Source: Drosophila pseudoobscura
Taxonomy: Eukaryota > Arthropoda > Insecta > Diptera > Drosophilidae
DNA: 64,000 bases
Direction: 5' to 3'
Assembly (NCBI RefSeq): GCF_009870125.1
Contig: NC_046679.1
Coordinates: 13,950,001-14,014,000 of the forward strand
A program made the translations under genes and the position numbers. Each line of letters begins with the position of its first letter. Positions within the stretch are counted from its first letter, which is position 1. The notes beneath the pieces are model-generated. The model made no database searches and was not told the origin of the DNA. It saw only the letters and a list, made by a program, of their open reading frames with translations. This document shows, piece after piece, positions 1-24,342 of the stretch.

Positions 1-3000
1 AATTATTAAAAACAAAAAAAAAAACCACCCAGAAAATTGTATTTAATCGGGAAAGAGAGGGGGAAAAAAGAATGCAAGGAGTTCCCATCCTAAGCAAAGG
101 CTCTCCAGGAGTTTTTAAGGGCCTACAGATATGGTTTGCCTCCAGGGGTACAGTGAAGACTAAAGACTGCCTGCGATCTACAATACATTATGTAAATACT
201 TCTAGAGATATTCTGTAGATCTCTTTTGTTAAGGATTAACGATAAGCTGTCATCGCACGTCATGCGGCAGCTCCCCTCGGTCCTACTCCCTAAACGAAAG
301 AAACCTTTTCTTCAATTAATTAATTTCCCATTCAGCGAGTGTCTACTGTGCGCCTTTAAAGGCCACACATAAAGCCCAAGAGATACGCACACGCACTTCA
401 AATTAGCCTAGGACTCAGATACAGATACAAGAACCACACATGCAGATACAGATACAAAGACAGGCAGGGAGCAGGGAAGCCACACATGCAGATACCCCCG
501 ATACACTCAATCCTCATATCCACAATCCACACCTGACAGCAGAAGATCTTTGTGTGTGTTCGGTGCTCGCTCTCCCTCTCTCTGTCTCTCTTCTTTAAAG
601 AGCTATCCATCCATCACACATCCATCCATCAGACAAAAGAGTAGCTAAGCAGCGGAAAAGCCAAAAGATTGAATTATATACCATTGAAAGTCGGTTGTAA
701 TTGTTAGAGAATTGTATTTTGGCTGCAGAAGAAAGAACCCAAAGAACGGGAGAACCTTCAGAGATCTTTGAAGATCTTTCAGAGTGAAGAAAGGGGTTGT
801 ATGAGAGAGAACGAGTGAACAAGAAGTACATGAGGGACTGAGGCCCGACCGCACCGCAGCGGACCACACACGATGGCTGGATGGCTGGCTGGTTGGATGG
901 TTCGTTGATCTACAGGTGCTAAGGTTTCCTCTGGTGGTCTTTTGCCTATTCGGATGGCACCTTTTCAGCGTTTAATGAGCGTAAACAAACTCCGTGGGAT
1001 GCAACTCCCCAATTCAGGACAGCCAGAGCCGAGCAGAGCCTTCATCCTCTACTGAAAACTACTACGACTTCTCCTTCTTCTGCTGGCATCTCCTTTGGCT
1101 TCTATGACTTCCCCTTCTCCTTTGGCTGCCGCTCCGATTTGTGGTTTTAGCCAGCGGGATGTGGTGGTAGATCCATCAAGAAGATGTCTTTTTGCAGTCC
1201 ACAAAACCCAAAGACAATTTCATAATTTACCTACCACAGCGAGCCAGTCACAAAGGTAGGGGGTTTGAATGTTTTGACATTTTTGTTTGAGTCCCGCAGA
1301 TAAGATCTGAACAAAATCCCATCCTGGGTGTTCTTCTCCTTTGAATGATGATCGCTTTGTGTCGCTCTTGGCCTTCTCCTGCCTGCCTTTTGAGAGCCTT
1401 TTGTAGATGGATCTTTGTGCATTGATGAAACGATTGAGAGTCTGAAAAGATAATCCCACGACTTGACAAATTGTTTGCACAGACATTTTTGCACATTCAA
1501 ACAATTTGTCGAAGGATTTCAGAATCAGATTTCGACAAACAGGAAATGCATTTCACAATTTTGTGGCTTGTTGCTACCTGAGCGCCGAGCTTCCCTATCT
1601 CTATCTCTTCTCAGTCATCTGTGACTCTCGGTGACTATTGTGTAATCGAAACCACAGGCCAAACACCAAATAAAAATCCAACCCAAGGCCAAGTGAAACT
1701 TTTCTTTTCCCCTTACCAATAAAAGCCGGGCCAAATTGGGTTTGGTTTCTCACAAATACGAGAGACCGAATCGACTGGAAATTGTAAATCATTTTATGAT
1801 TTATCTGTGAACTAGTTTTCGATGGGCGCGTGACAGACACGGGCAATATAGGCCCGAAAAAAGCGAGTTACAAAACATCAAACACAATCGCAAGGGACGA
1901 CTGAAAACTAAAGCCCGAAGCTGAAGCTGGGAGCAAATCCAAAGCGATCTAATCGCTCAGACCTGCGTTTAACTTTAGCCGAAACCCCATGTAACTGGGA
2001 ATCTATTTGGGTTATCTGTAAGAAATTTCGAAAAATATCATATTTTGAGATTATAGAGGAAAGATTGGGAAGTGTGATTTAGTTGTTATTGGGGATCGTT
2101 TTGAGAAAGAATTAACTAAGATATTCCTCATGGTTCTTATTTTCTTCTATCTTAAGACCTTAGAAATGCTTAAGATGGTGTAGATGGTTTACTCATAGAG
2201 AAGTAGTTCTTCGTCCAACCTTAAAGAACTGGGGATCTTAAGGGTTTATCCGTAAGAACTTTGGCATACTTTGCGGAAAGAGTATAAACCATTAATATAA
2301 ATTGAGTATAGATCAAAACAATCAAGGATTCTCAATGATTTCGGAGATAAATAGTGACAAAATGCATACAAAATTACTTTTAATACGCATAACTATTGAT
2401 CTCGGATTATATGGGTTCCTTCGAGTGTCATGAGGGAAATCGAGGTCTTTTTTGGGTTTTTGGAATAACAAATTTCTTCTCTATAAGTGTTCTCCTTATA
2501 AACAACCTTTAGTAACTCGGGCTTTACTTGTTTGATCTGCGTGAAATTTTAAATACATACCAATATCAACTTTATCTAGCATTAGGCCAACAAATATGTG
2601 GACTAGTCCCAAGGAACTCATTAAATATAGATGATAATGAGCAGAAAATAATTATAAAAAAAATCTTAAAAAAGGAAGGAATACAAAAGGAAGGGGACTA
2701 GTCGCAAAGAACTCTAACTCTAACACATCAGTGATAATTCAATGAAAATGTCATAGAAACCCTTACGAAAATCAAAACCCCAAACCGAACCCTTATTTCA
2801 CTTTAAAGCCCACTTACCGAAATTGGCCTCCGATTAACAGTTTAAGCGACAAAAAGAAAGCATAGAAAGGAGAGCAAAATAGGGTTAAACAGGCCAAAAG
2901 CAACACAAAGCCCAAGCCCGAGCCAAAGCCAATCCAAGAGTCAAGACGCTGCCGTCAAAAAAAGATGACGACAAAGCGCAGATTTCTATGATCGTTGTAT

Positions 3001-6000
3001 CTTTTTTTGTGTCTATGTGTGTGAAATGCGGAAAGCTGTGTGCCCCAATCATTCATTTGTTACATGAGCAACACACAAAAAAAAATGAAAAAAAAAGATT
3101 GTGAAAATGTGAAATGTAAATTTCTCGAAAAAAACCGAAAACCAAACCGAAAACCGAACCGAAAAACGCCAATTGCTGCAAAGTGATTACGAAAAGTCGA
3201 ACTCTCTCTGTCCCTGTCTCTCTCTCTCTCGGGGGACTCTCTCCCTCTGCGGCTTTCTCACTCTCTCCCTCTCTCTCTCTCTGTTTGAAAGTTTCACCTG
3301 GAGGCACGAGTGCGGAAGTGATCCCACAGCAGCTTTTTCGGAGTCAACGTATCTGTATCTTACAACTCCATTTCGTATTTAACGGATGCAATGTCAGCGT
3401 CTCGTAACTGGTTAATCTCTTGGCTTCGATCTCTTAAGTTTGGTGGGGGGTGGGGGGGTGACTTCTGCCCATTTTTGAAGGCAATCTCCAAATCAATTAA
3501 CACTTTCGTTGCGTCGCTGCCCACGCAAAACGCTTACGCTTACGCAGGCAGAGCAGCGACGCCGCGACGCCGCGGCGCAGCGGCAGCACAGCCTCCAGTT
3601 TTGATTGCTTTGATTTCAATTTTGTCATCTGAGGTGCTTACAATGTTGCACAGTGATGCACAAGGTGGCCTAAAAGCGATGAGACATCTCGCTCCTCGTT
3701 TCCACCCGAACTCTTCGTTTCTTTCTCGCCTTTTCCGCCACTTTTCGTTCGCTTTTTCGACTCCGATCCACCTTTTCGGAAAACCCCAATTTCGAAGACC
3801 ACTTGAACCACTGTGCCATGTGGCGGCGCCTGCCTCGATTGTGAAAATTGGGTTATTGTCAGCCAGCAGCAGCGAACCATTCAAGCGGCAGGCAGGCATT
3901 TTTATTAAAACTTTTTGTTTTATTTATGGAAATTAGTGTCAAGTAAATCATGTGCATGAACATATTGGCACACACAGAAGCAAAAACACTAGCCTGTCCC
4001 GTCTACGAGTAGTATTATATCAGCGCATATGGGAAAGCGTTAAATGAAATTTCTATTTCATTGAAAATCGATTGATGATGATGAGTGGCAGCGGCAGGGG
4101 AGAGGCAGGGGGTCAGGCGGGTCAGCAGGCGCCGGCCATGATGTTGTGAAAGTTCCAATGAAATTGAAACTCATTGAAGATTCAATGACTAAGTGGAAAA
4201 GGTGAACCAGTTGCCATAATACTTCCGCAAATAGCACTGAAAAACTGAAGGGAAGTTGAACATCGATCACAGCATACGCCTCCAGCGGCAGCTGGCCCAA
4301 AAGGTCACTGAACGACCGTTTTGTCCATTCAAAAAAGATGAGCAAACTCGAACTACGAATACGAATAGATCCCCCCTTTATATGGCCGTGTGGGGGCGTT
4401 GATAACTTTGAAATTGATCGTTGGATGTTCCAACATATGATTCAATTAACGAACGGATTTGCCTTGGAACTTCAGTGACTGTGACTGCGACTGGGCCGTG
4501 AACCTTTGTCAGAAACCTTTGTTAAGAGTCTTTTAATTCTCGGTTGGCAACAGAATTCGAGGTGAAACTAGACTCACGTTTGAGTTGGCTAAAGGTCTCC
4601 CCCGGAAAGCTGCGTTTCTTCTTTCAACCGAGGTGCGACCACCGCATGACGCGTGAGGAAGTCTGCATTTGCGGATAACTCAATTATGCCAACGATTTCG
4701 CAAGTTTTCGAGCCCACTCCGCCTACCCCCGACTGTGGGGGGCACTTTGAACCATTTGCGAGTGTGCAATGGGTTCGCATAACTCGACTTTCAACACCTT
4801 CGGGGCGTCACAACATCAAAGGGCGGGGCATTACTGTCAAATTTTCACACATTCTAGCAAAATGCCACAGAGAGCGACCAGAGGCTGTATGGTCTTGGAC
4901 GTGGACCGACTGAAACCATCTAACTAATGAGCAGGCAAACAGACAGACGGTCAGTGGAATGGCCACACGTGTGGATTGGTCATGGATGATTGTTGCAAGA
5001 GGTCGGACGGAAGCTGCAACTAATGCGAGATATCTCCAGTGCCAGTGCGTGTGTGGCCATTACCTAAAAGGACACACACGAAGCCCTTTTGGCCTTATGC
5101 TAATTCGCAGGCCATAAATGAGACGGATGGTGCCGTCGAGTGGCAAGTGGTGTGCGAGTAGTTGCAGATGCAGTGTATCTATATGTGTATGTGTATCTGT
5201 ATCTGTATCTGTAGTTGTGGTAAGTGGAAAAGAGCTGGTGCTGCGGCTAGCTATGGAGTGCCAGCACAGAGGCAGGGGGTCCCAACGCACTGCCAGCGAC
5301 ATGTGTTGCAAGTGCCACCGACAACGCCCCATTTGGATACACACACACACAGGCGCAAAGTAGGATGTGCCACCCCAAAAAAGTGACAAAAGAGAAGGCT
5401 AAAGGGGATTGGTCCGACCATGAGATACCCTGTAATCAGAGAGATTGCTTCGTCTATAGGGTATCGAAGGATGGCCAAAAGCTTATGTGTTCCAATGTCA
5501 ATCGTTCCAACAAAGAAAATCTCTTGTGTGGGTGGCGATAACTGTAATTCAAAGATATAGGAACTGAAGGGAAGGCCGCCTGCCGCGGTCCCATTGAAGA
5601 GCCACATGATGAAGGGGGAAGTGGAGGCCAGAGGCAGAGAGAGAGATAGTGATAGAGAGCAGAGCAAGAGCAAGAGCCGTATTTTTTGAATGAGCGAGTG
5701 AAACGCAAAAATGAGTAGTACATAGAGCGTAAAAACGGTCGAACCGGCCGAGCGAACTCGAACATCGACACGAACCGCTGGGCCATGGAAAGGTGCGGAC
5801 AGCGAGGAACAACGGCCCCAGCAACATTACAAAGCACCCACGCACCTCACCTCACCGTGTTTGATCCACAATATACCTTGCATGCGCTGAATTTTCTGTG
5901 CCGTTTTGCCAGTTTTCTACCTTGCCGGCAACACGTTTTCCGGCATCATGTGGCCGAGCAACATTTTGTAAGCAGCAGCAACATTCGCTGGCGGGACGGG

Positions 6001-6576
6001 CGTATTGAAACGGCCTTGCCTCGCGAACACGATTAAACATGTCCAATCGTTTGCCGTTATTTGAGTCGAGAGGTAGCCTGCTCTGTCGCACCAGCCAGCT
6101 TTTGAACTGCACGGTTGCTGCGCGCGCGTCAAATAAGTTAATAAGAAATAATAAAAGTACAAAAGTTTATAAATTTTAACGTAATTTTAACTTTGGATCC
6201 CTCTGCCGGCCGTAACGTCAGTTGTTCTGCTCACCTCCGCCCTGTTTTCGGCCCGTTTTCGTGTGTCGTTCGCCCCACCAACCAACAAAAACGAAAAAGA
6301 TACAAAGATACAAGATACAACCAAAAATCCAAAGCACACACTCGAAAAATTATACAAAAAAAAAAGTAAGGCTTGTGGAGCAATGTGTGGAACAAGAATT
6401 TGTTGAAATGAATAAGAATTGAAAAAAAATTGAGTAATTTTTTATCGAAATTAAAAAAGCAAAATCCATAAAAGGTGTACTCTGTGTGTGTGTGTGTGTG
6501 TGTATTTAAGATAAATATATATATCCATAAAGAAAGAGATAAAAGATAGATTGGAATCTTTTGAATTGAAAGTAAA
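1..6576. other. rdx upstream region and probable 5' UTR of the long isoform; no gene seen
   Basis: I see no coding region here. ORFs are short, overlap on both strands and look like chance frames in low-complexity DNA. The stretch holds long (CT)n/(GA)n tracts around 3203-3290 and 5636-5670, which are candidate GAGA-factor sites. It also has T/A-rich intron-like DNA from 2000 to 2800. An initiator-like TCAGTT lies at 6218-6223, with a TATAAA at 6168-6173 that is too far upstream to be its TATA box. The bases just upstream of 6577 probably form the 5' UTR of the long rdx transcript. An in-frame TGA at 6562-6564 precludes extension of the reading frame upstream. Confidence 0.5.
3203..3290. repeat. 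(CT)n / GAGA-type polypyrimidine tract
   Basis: This is an almost uninterrupted CT-rich stretch on the plus strand (GA on the minus strand), broken by a short GGGGG segment. In Drosophila such tracts often bind GAGA factor near paused promoters. No promoter is proven here. Confidence 0.6.
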
Positions 6577-18950
<12,374 letters not shown>

Positions 18951-21493
18951 AACCACACTTCAACAACAACAACAACAACAACAACTACAACTGCAAAAAC
19001 AACAACAACATCAAACCGTAAAGCAACACCAACAACAACACCAATAGCAACCTACAAGAATCAAAGCAATATACTATATGAAATTTACGATAAATGCAAC
19101 AATTTGTTCGATCGATTGGCAGCTAACCTCAAGAGAAAATGCCGCAGAACAGCTACAGATACAATAACTACACCCACAACAATCAATTATTTGAACAACA
19201 GGCAGAAGAATACAATGAAACGGGAAACGGAGTTAGAGTTAGAGTTGAAGAAAGATGGAAAAATGATGGAAATGAGGAGCAGGAGCATTAGCAGGCAGTA
19301 CCCTATTTTGTTTCGATTTTTGAGTAATTTAATTCATTTTTTAACATAAAACCTTGATTCTAATTGTATTTTTATTTTAATTTTGTTGAATTATGATTAT
19401 GATCCTATGATAAAAATGTTTACGAGTAATAATTATCCATTAATTCTACGTTTAAGTCCAACAAACAAAAGAAACAAACAACAAAAGTACTAAGTAAAAT
19501 AAAGAAAGAGAGCAGAAACACAAAAAGAAAGTTGAAAATATAATATAATATAAAATAAAGTAAAAGAGTAAAACGAGCGATTAAGAAATCCATCAAAAAT
19601 GAAATAAACAAACAAACAAAACAAAAACAAACAAAAAAAAAAACGGAAAAGCAAACAGAAAATGCAATGAGAGAAAAACGCAACTATTATTATTATTCTA
19701 ATTGTAACGAATTATGATTACCGATTACAAAGCGTACACTTTGATTGTGATGTATATTCGATGAGAGAGAGAGAGCATGAATATGAATATGAATATGATG
19801 AGGATGAGTATGAGTATGACTAATGTGTGGAGTAACGAATAACGAATAACGTGTAATGATGAGTATGTAATTGAGTAATGCATAATGATACGGATATGAT
19901 AATGAAGTTGATTTATACTATATTGTGTGTGTATATGTAAACTCGGAAACAATTTTCTCCGTTCTCATTCAAGGTTTAATTTCACCTCATATCCAAACCC
20001 CACTCTCCTTCTTTGGCGGAGGAGTGTGCACTCTGGAGAGACCATTAGATCCCTGTGTGAATCCACTAAATGGAGCTCTACTTCCTACCATCGTTAAAGC
20101 GTTTACCGTGTGAAAAGGTCCATCAGAAGAGCTCCTCTTCTCCTCATTGCAAAACGAAATATCATACCCCCAATGCTACCACCGCTACCACACCCTTTTA
20201 CACCCACCAACATCCTCCTTTCGGATCCCTAGAAGGAAACCAGAACCTTGTTCAGACCTTCTTTGCTTGTTTTTCTCTTTTTCTGTCTTACACGTTTGTT
20301 TTCATAATTTAAACGGAACAACTTTTATCTTTTCGTTTAAGCGCAAATGTAATTAATTTGTTGTACAAAACTCTTAAAAACAAAACAAAAAACAAAAACT
20401 ATCATAAAATAAAAGCAAACCGTAGCAATTTGTGTATAGTAAGCAGATAAAAACCACAAACAAAAAACAATAACGCATCAATTCATTCATTCATTTTGTG
20501 GCATTCCAAGAGAATGTGAGGTGGGACTGAGGTGGAGGACGCACGGATGGCTACAGCAGATCCTCCCATTAGTAGCTCCTTACCATAGAAACTGCAACTG
20601 CAAGCAAGATCGAACGAATAAAGTGACAGACAGTAAAGTAAACGTGATAACAGCTTATCTAAACTAAAGTAAACTTTAAAATAATTGAGACAATTTTTTA
20701 TGCTAAAATGCAAATCGTAAGAACACATAAGAACTCCTAGGATCCTGGGATCCTGGGAGTGTGTCAAATTCAGGTATTCAGGAATCAACATTGTAGAGAA
20801 AAGAACAACAACAAACAATAATGATAGTGAAAAATGCAAATACAAATGCTTTCCATTCAATATCGTACTTCCGATTGCATTAGCCGAAAATGTATATAGA
20901 AAAAACTCCTCTTGCCTTAGTCGTCGCATCAATTCCATTTTGTTTCGACTGCACAAGAATGCTTTAAATCCGTGTATGTGCCGTGTGAGTGTATAATATT
21001 AGCCAAGGAATAGGGATTCCGGGAAGAGCATCTATATGTTTGCTATACGACTATTTGTTTCACCTTTCCCTCTCTGTTTGAGTGTTGAATCACGACTGAG
21101 AGTGGGCTTTACCAACCATGCCAATCCTTTATTTGCTCTGCAGGAAATTGAATGGGGAGCGGAAACAGCGGGTAGATCGGTTTGGAAATACAAAATCAAA
21201 ACTTATGATCTAAAATATATACATCGTATACATGTATCTAGCAAAGCAAGAAACGGACACCAACAAAATCAGATACAACTTTTATGCATGCGCGTCAATC
21301 TAAATGTGTAGCAAAGCCGAGTGAGAGGAACTCATCGTAAATCTAATTGAAATCTACCATAAATTAAAGTAACTTCGAATGGGCAATACAAGTGAAAGCA
21401 ACACACGACATTTTTAAAAAGCAAAATTGTAATTGTATTTAACAATATTAGATAATAAATTAATATGTTCTAAAATGATGCGACGGCGTATTC
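18951..21493 (+). other. rdx 3' UTR and rdx/Orc2 convergent intergenic region
   Basis: The stretch directly follows the rdx TGA. It opens with a (CAA)n tract at about 18960-19018 and then becomes A/T-rich. AATAAA poly(A)-signal candidates occur at 19498-19503 and at several later points, the last near 21454. The rdx 3' end may therefore lie anywhere from about 0.6 to 2.5 kb after the stop. Orc2 comes in from the opposite strand and stops at 21494. ORFs here are short and AT-biased, and I reject them as genes. Confidence 0.5.
18960..19018 (+). repeat. (CAA)n microsatellite in the rdx 3' UTR
   Basis: A run of CAA/AAC triplets starts ten bases after the rdx stop codon, followed by a further interrupted CAA-rich stretch to about 19050. 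It is outside the coding frame. Confidence 0.8.
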
Positions 21494-23505
21494 CTATTTC
21501 TTCTCCTGTTCCTCCAGGAACTGTTGCAGGAGGTCCCCATCAATGGGAATGTTTAGCTGCTCCGAGCCATCGACACTGCGCTTCGACTTGACCAGCTTGT
21601 GGTCCAGGAACTCCGTGAGCTGGGCGCGCAATGCCAGATCCGAGCTAACCAAAAAGGACTCGCGGCAGTTTGAGTATAGATCCTTGAAGGGCATACCCTG
21701 GTACTGGGCATTGCCCTTGTTCTTCAGCTGGTACTTGACAATCAGCATGTAAATGCCGCGCGAGTTGGTCGTCAGCGAACAGAAGACACTGCGCATCGAG
21801 GACAGAGCCAGCTCGCCAGAATTCTGCACCAGCAGGGAGTTCTCGAAGGCCGTCTCGTCCGTGTAGGGCAACATGGTGGTGCAGTCCCACCAGGAGAAAT
21901 TAAAGTTGCTCAGCTTGCCCTGGTCCCACACTGCAGGCGGAAAGTAGAACATTAGAAGACGGACCTTAGGCAGCAAGGAGTGCGTGAGTACTTACGCAGT
22001 GGTGTGTTGATGTGGTCGATGGAAGCCAGCAGATGGATGTTGGGCACACGCGCCAGCCGCGACAGTATGGCCTGAGCCTTCACATTCCGTAACATCGCAC
22101 CGTCCAGGTTGTGCACGATCAGAAAGAGATGCGTCTCCGGTATCAGGGCGAACTCCTCCTCGATCATGTCCACAGCTTCGTGCGGATTTGTCGGGCTGAT
22201 GCCGGCGTCCAGTATTTCACTGGTGATGCTGTCCAACATGTCCTTGATCGTGAGACTGGGAAAGAAGCCATTTACCACCAGAACCGTCTGGCGGGCAAGG
22301 ACCTCGTGGTGGAAGGACTGCAGCAGCTGCCGCTTGGAGCCGAGCCCGTAAAGCAGGATGTTGAATCCCTCGTTTAGAATGCACATCCATTTGGGAAAGT
22401 ACGAGCGATACTCCTCCATGATGGCATTGATGGCAGTCTCGTGCTCCGCAGACACTTTCATTTCGGAGAGCAGGCTGAACAGACGATCAGCGGCCAGCCG
22501 GGGATTCTTTAGTCGATCCAGGGTGTGGTCCGAAGTGAGAATCTTGCTGCTGGCATGCGAATGGAAGTAGCCTTCGCTCTCTGGCACAAACTCATTCGAC
22601 TTTTTGGCCCGCGCCGACTGGCGGAGACGAGCCGCTGAAGGAGTCTTGGGCAGGACGGGCACGACGATCGCGCGGCGCGTCTTGCAGGGTGTCTTGGGCT
22701 CATCGTCGGCGGCATCGTTGTCCGAGGAGTTCTCATCACTGCTGCTGCTACTGCTGCTAGACGAAGACCCCTCGCCGCTGGGCCGAAAGTCACTCTCGTC
22801 TCCAGAGAAATCCTCATCGGAGTCGGCCACAATCTTGGCAATCTCTGAAAGGGGATCGCTTTTAGTGAGACATCATGAAATATTAGCCGAGTACTCACGA
22901 TTCTTGACACGGCTGCGCACATGGGACGGCGTCTTTGGTTGCTCTGTGGGCTTCTTTCGCTTGGTGTCGGGCGTCTTGACGCCCAAGCGAGGCGTCTTTG
23001 GCGTCTTGGGTGTACGCGGCATGGCATTGAGAGCTGCCAAAGCCATGGCATCTCGCTTTTTGGGCGTGTTGAACCCGAATAGACTGGTGCCGGCCACATT
23101 GTGCTCCGACTGGATTAGGTTCAGGTCTGGCCTGATGGGCCTGGCCACGAGTTCCGCCTCGCCGTCGCCAACCTCCTCCAGCTCTTCCCCGTTGCTCTCC
23201 TCATCGGTGCACTCCACATAGTTGACAACAATGTGCTCGCGCTCTTTGCCCTGGTGCTGGTCCTTGCTCTTCTGCTGATACGCCTGATACTTTTTGGTAG
23301 GACTGGGCTTGCGCGCGGAGCGTCGAGTGACTGGATGGGACTGCTCCTCTTCGGATCCGCCTGCATCATCCTGTACCACCAACGCCGTGTCCAGGTCGGC
23401 GGCAAAGTCATCCTCCGAGTTGGTTAGATTCTCAATGGATTTCTGTTTTCTCGGTTTCTTTTGCTTCTTGGGTGTTCTGTAATCACCATGATTTTTGGCA
23501 CTCAT
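21494..23505 (-). CDS. Orc2: Origin recognition complex subunit 2
   Basis: This subunit of the six-member ORC loads the MCM helicase at replication origins and acts in the nucleus. Exons on the minus strand are 23505-22899, 22844-21996 and 21930-21494, giving 630 residues. The introns (54 and 65 bp) have GTGAGT/CAG and GTAAGT/CAG sites, and the phases match. The N-terminal ~300 residues are charged and disordered, with clustered Thr-Pro sites (RTPKTPKTP, KTPDTK) that are plausible CDK targets and an Ser/acidic tract. The conserved ORC2 core begins about residue 300 (LKNPRLAADRLFSLL) and includes FNILLYGLGSKRQLLQ, LLASIDHINTPL and LWDQGKLSNFNFSWWDCTT. The C-terminal winged-helix part ends in a Glu/Lys-rich tail. 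The gene is head to head with CG9925 across a duplicated DRE-containing promoter, which fits replication-gene control by DREF. Confidence 0.95.
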
Positions 23506-23608
23506 TGTTAAATTACTACGAACTACAACAATTTGAAAACGAAATAGTTAAGTTTGTGTTGATCAAAACAAAAACAGCGCAGAAGAAGCGGGAAACCATC
23601 GATGACAC

Positions 23609-23616
23609 TATCGATA
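23609..23616. promoter_or_regulatory. DRE (TATCGATA), promoter copy 1
   Basis: A perfect palindromic DNA-replication-related element lies about 104 bp upstream of the Orc2 ATG. DREF is known to bind this motif at replication genes, and BEAF-32 binds overlapping CGATA sites at divergent housekeeping promoters. Function here is inferred. Confidence 0.75.
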
Positions 23617-23893
23617 GTATCGAAACATTGGTGCGCCCGTCACAATTGCATCCCTGTGTAGTTGTCATGTAGCAAATTTATTTAAATTTCGCAAATGATT
23701 TGTATCGATTCATCGATCGCAGAGTTATCGTTTTGCCTTCTTTCCGTTGCGTCCGTCTTTTCTCCTCTTCGCGTGATTTTTGGCGCTCATTGTTAAATTA
23801 TTACGAACTACAACAATTTGAAAACGAAATAGTTAAATTTTTGTTGATCAAAACAAAAACAGCGCAGAAGAAGCGGGAAACCATCGATGACAC

Positions 23894-23901
23894 TATCGAT
23901 A
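23894..23901. promoter_or_regulatory. DRE (TATCGATA), promoter copy 2
   Basis: The same perfect element lies exactly 285 bp after the first, inside the second promoter copy and nearer to CG9925. Nearby CGAT motifs, such as that around 23985-24002, are also duplicated. Confidence 0.7.
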
Positions 23902-24342
23902 GTATCGAAACATGGTTGCGCCCGTGACAATTGCATCCCTGTGTAGTTGTCATGTAGCAAATTTATTTAAATTTCGCAAATGATTTGTATCGATTCATCG
24001 ATCGCAGAGTTATCGTTTTGCCTTCTTTCCGTTGCGTCCGTCTTTTCTCCTCTTCGCGTGATTTTTGCGCAGCGATCAAGTTTAAAGTTTGAAGAAAACA
24101 TAATATTCTGCAATAAAAATATCAAGTCCGTTGGATTTCTGAGTGTTTTGGGCAGTCCGATCATATTATATCGTGAGTACAGGCCGGCAATAAGTCGACG
24201 CCACACGTTAACCGTTAGGTCCGCCATGTTGATTTTGCATTCTCTTTCGTCTTCTTCCATGCATACACATGCATGTGTCTTTTTTTGCGTATCGCAGCGT
24301 GGAAATTCTTGTTCTCGAATTGACCGATTTGTAATTGTGAGG

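Larger units (their letters stand above)
23489..24063. repeat. Tandem duplication (period 285 bp) of the Orc2/CG9925 divergent promoter
   Basis: Copy 1 (about 23489-23773) and copy 2 (about 23774-24058) align with a constant offset of 285 bases and about seven substitutions (roughly 97% identity). A short third partial copy of the unit edge (gtgatttttg) follows. The unit starts inside Orc2 codon 6, so copy 2 carries a second Orc2 ATG at 23790-23788. Both copies carry a perfect DRE, TATCGATA, and further CGAT motifs. Confidence 0.95.

Noticed and set aside
3391-3936. 181-codon plus-strand ORF
   Set aside because: It overlaps an equally open frame on the other strand, lies in simple sequence and has no domain or splice context.
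20483-20956. 157-codon minus-strand ORF in the rdx 3' region
   Set aside because: It is AT-rich with no domain, and lies within the probable rdx 3' UTR.
22604-23221. 205-codon plus-strand ORF antisense to Orc2
   Set aside because: It is a shadow of the Orc2 coding exon, with Ser/Leu-rich composition from antisense acidic codons.
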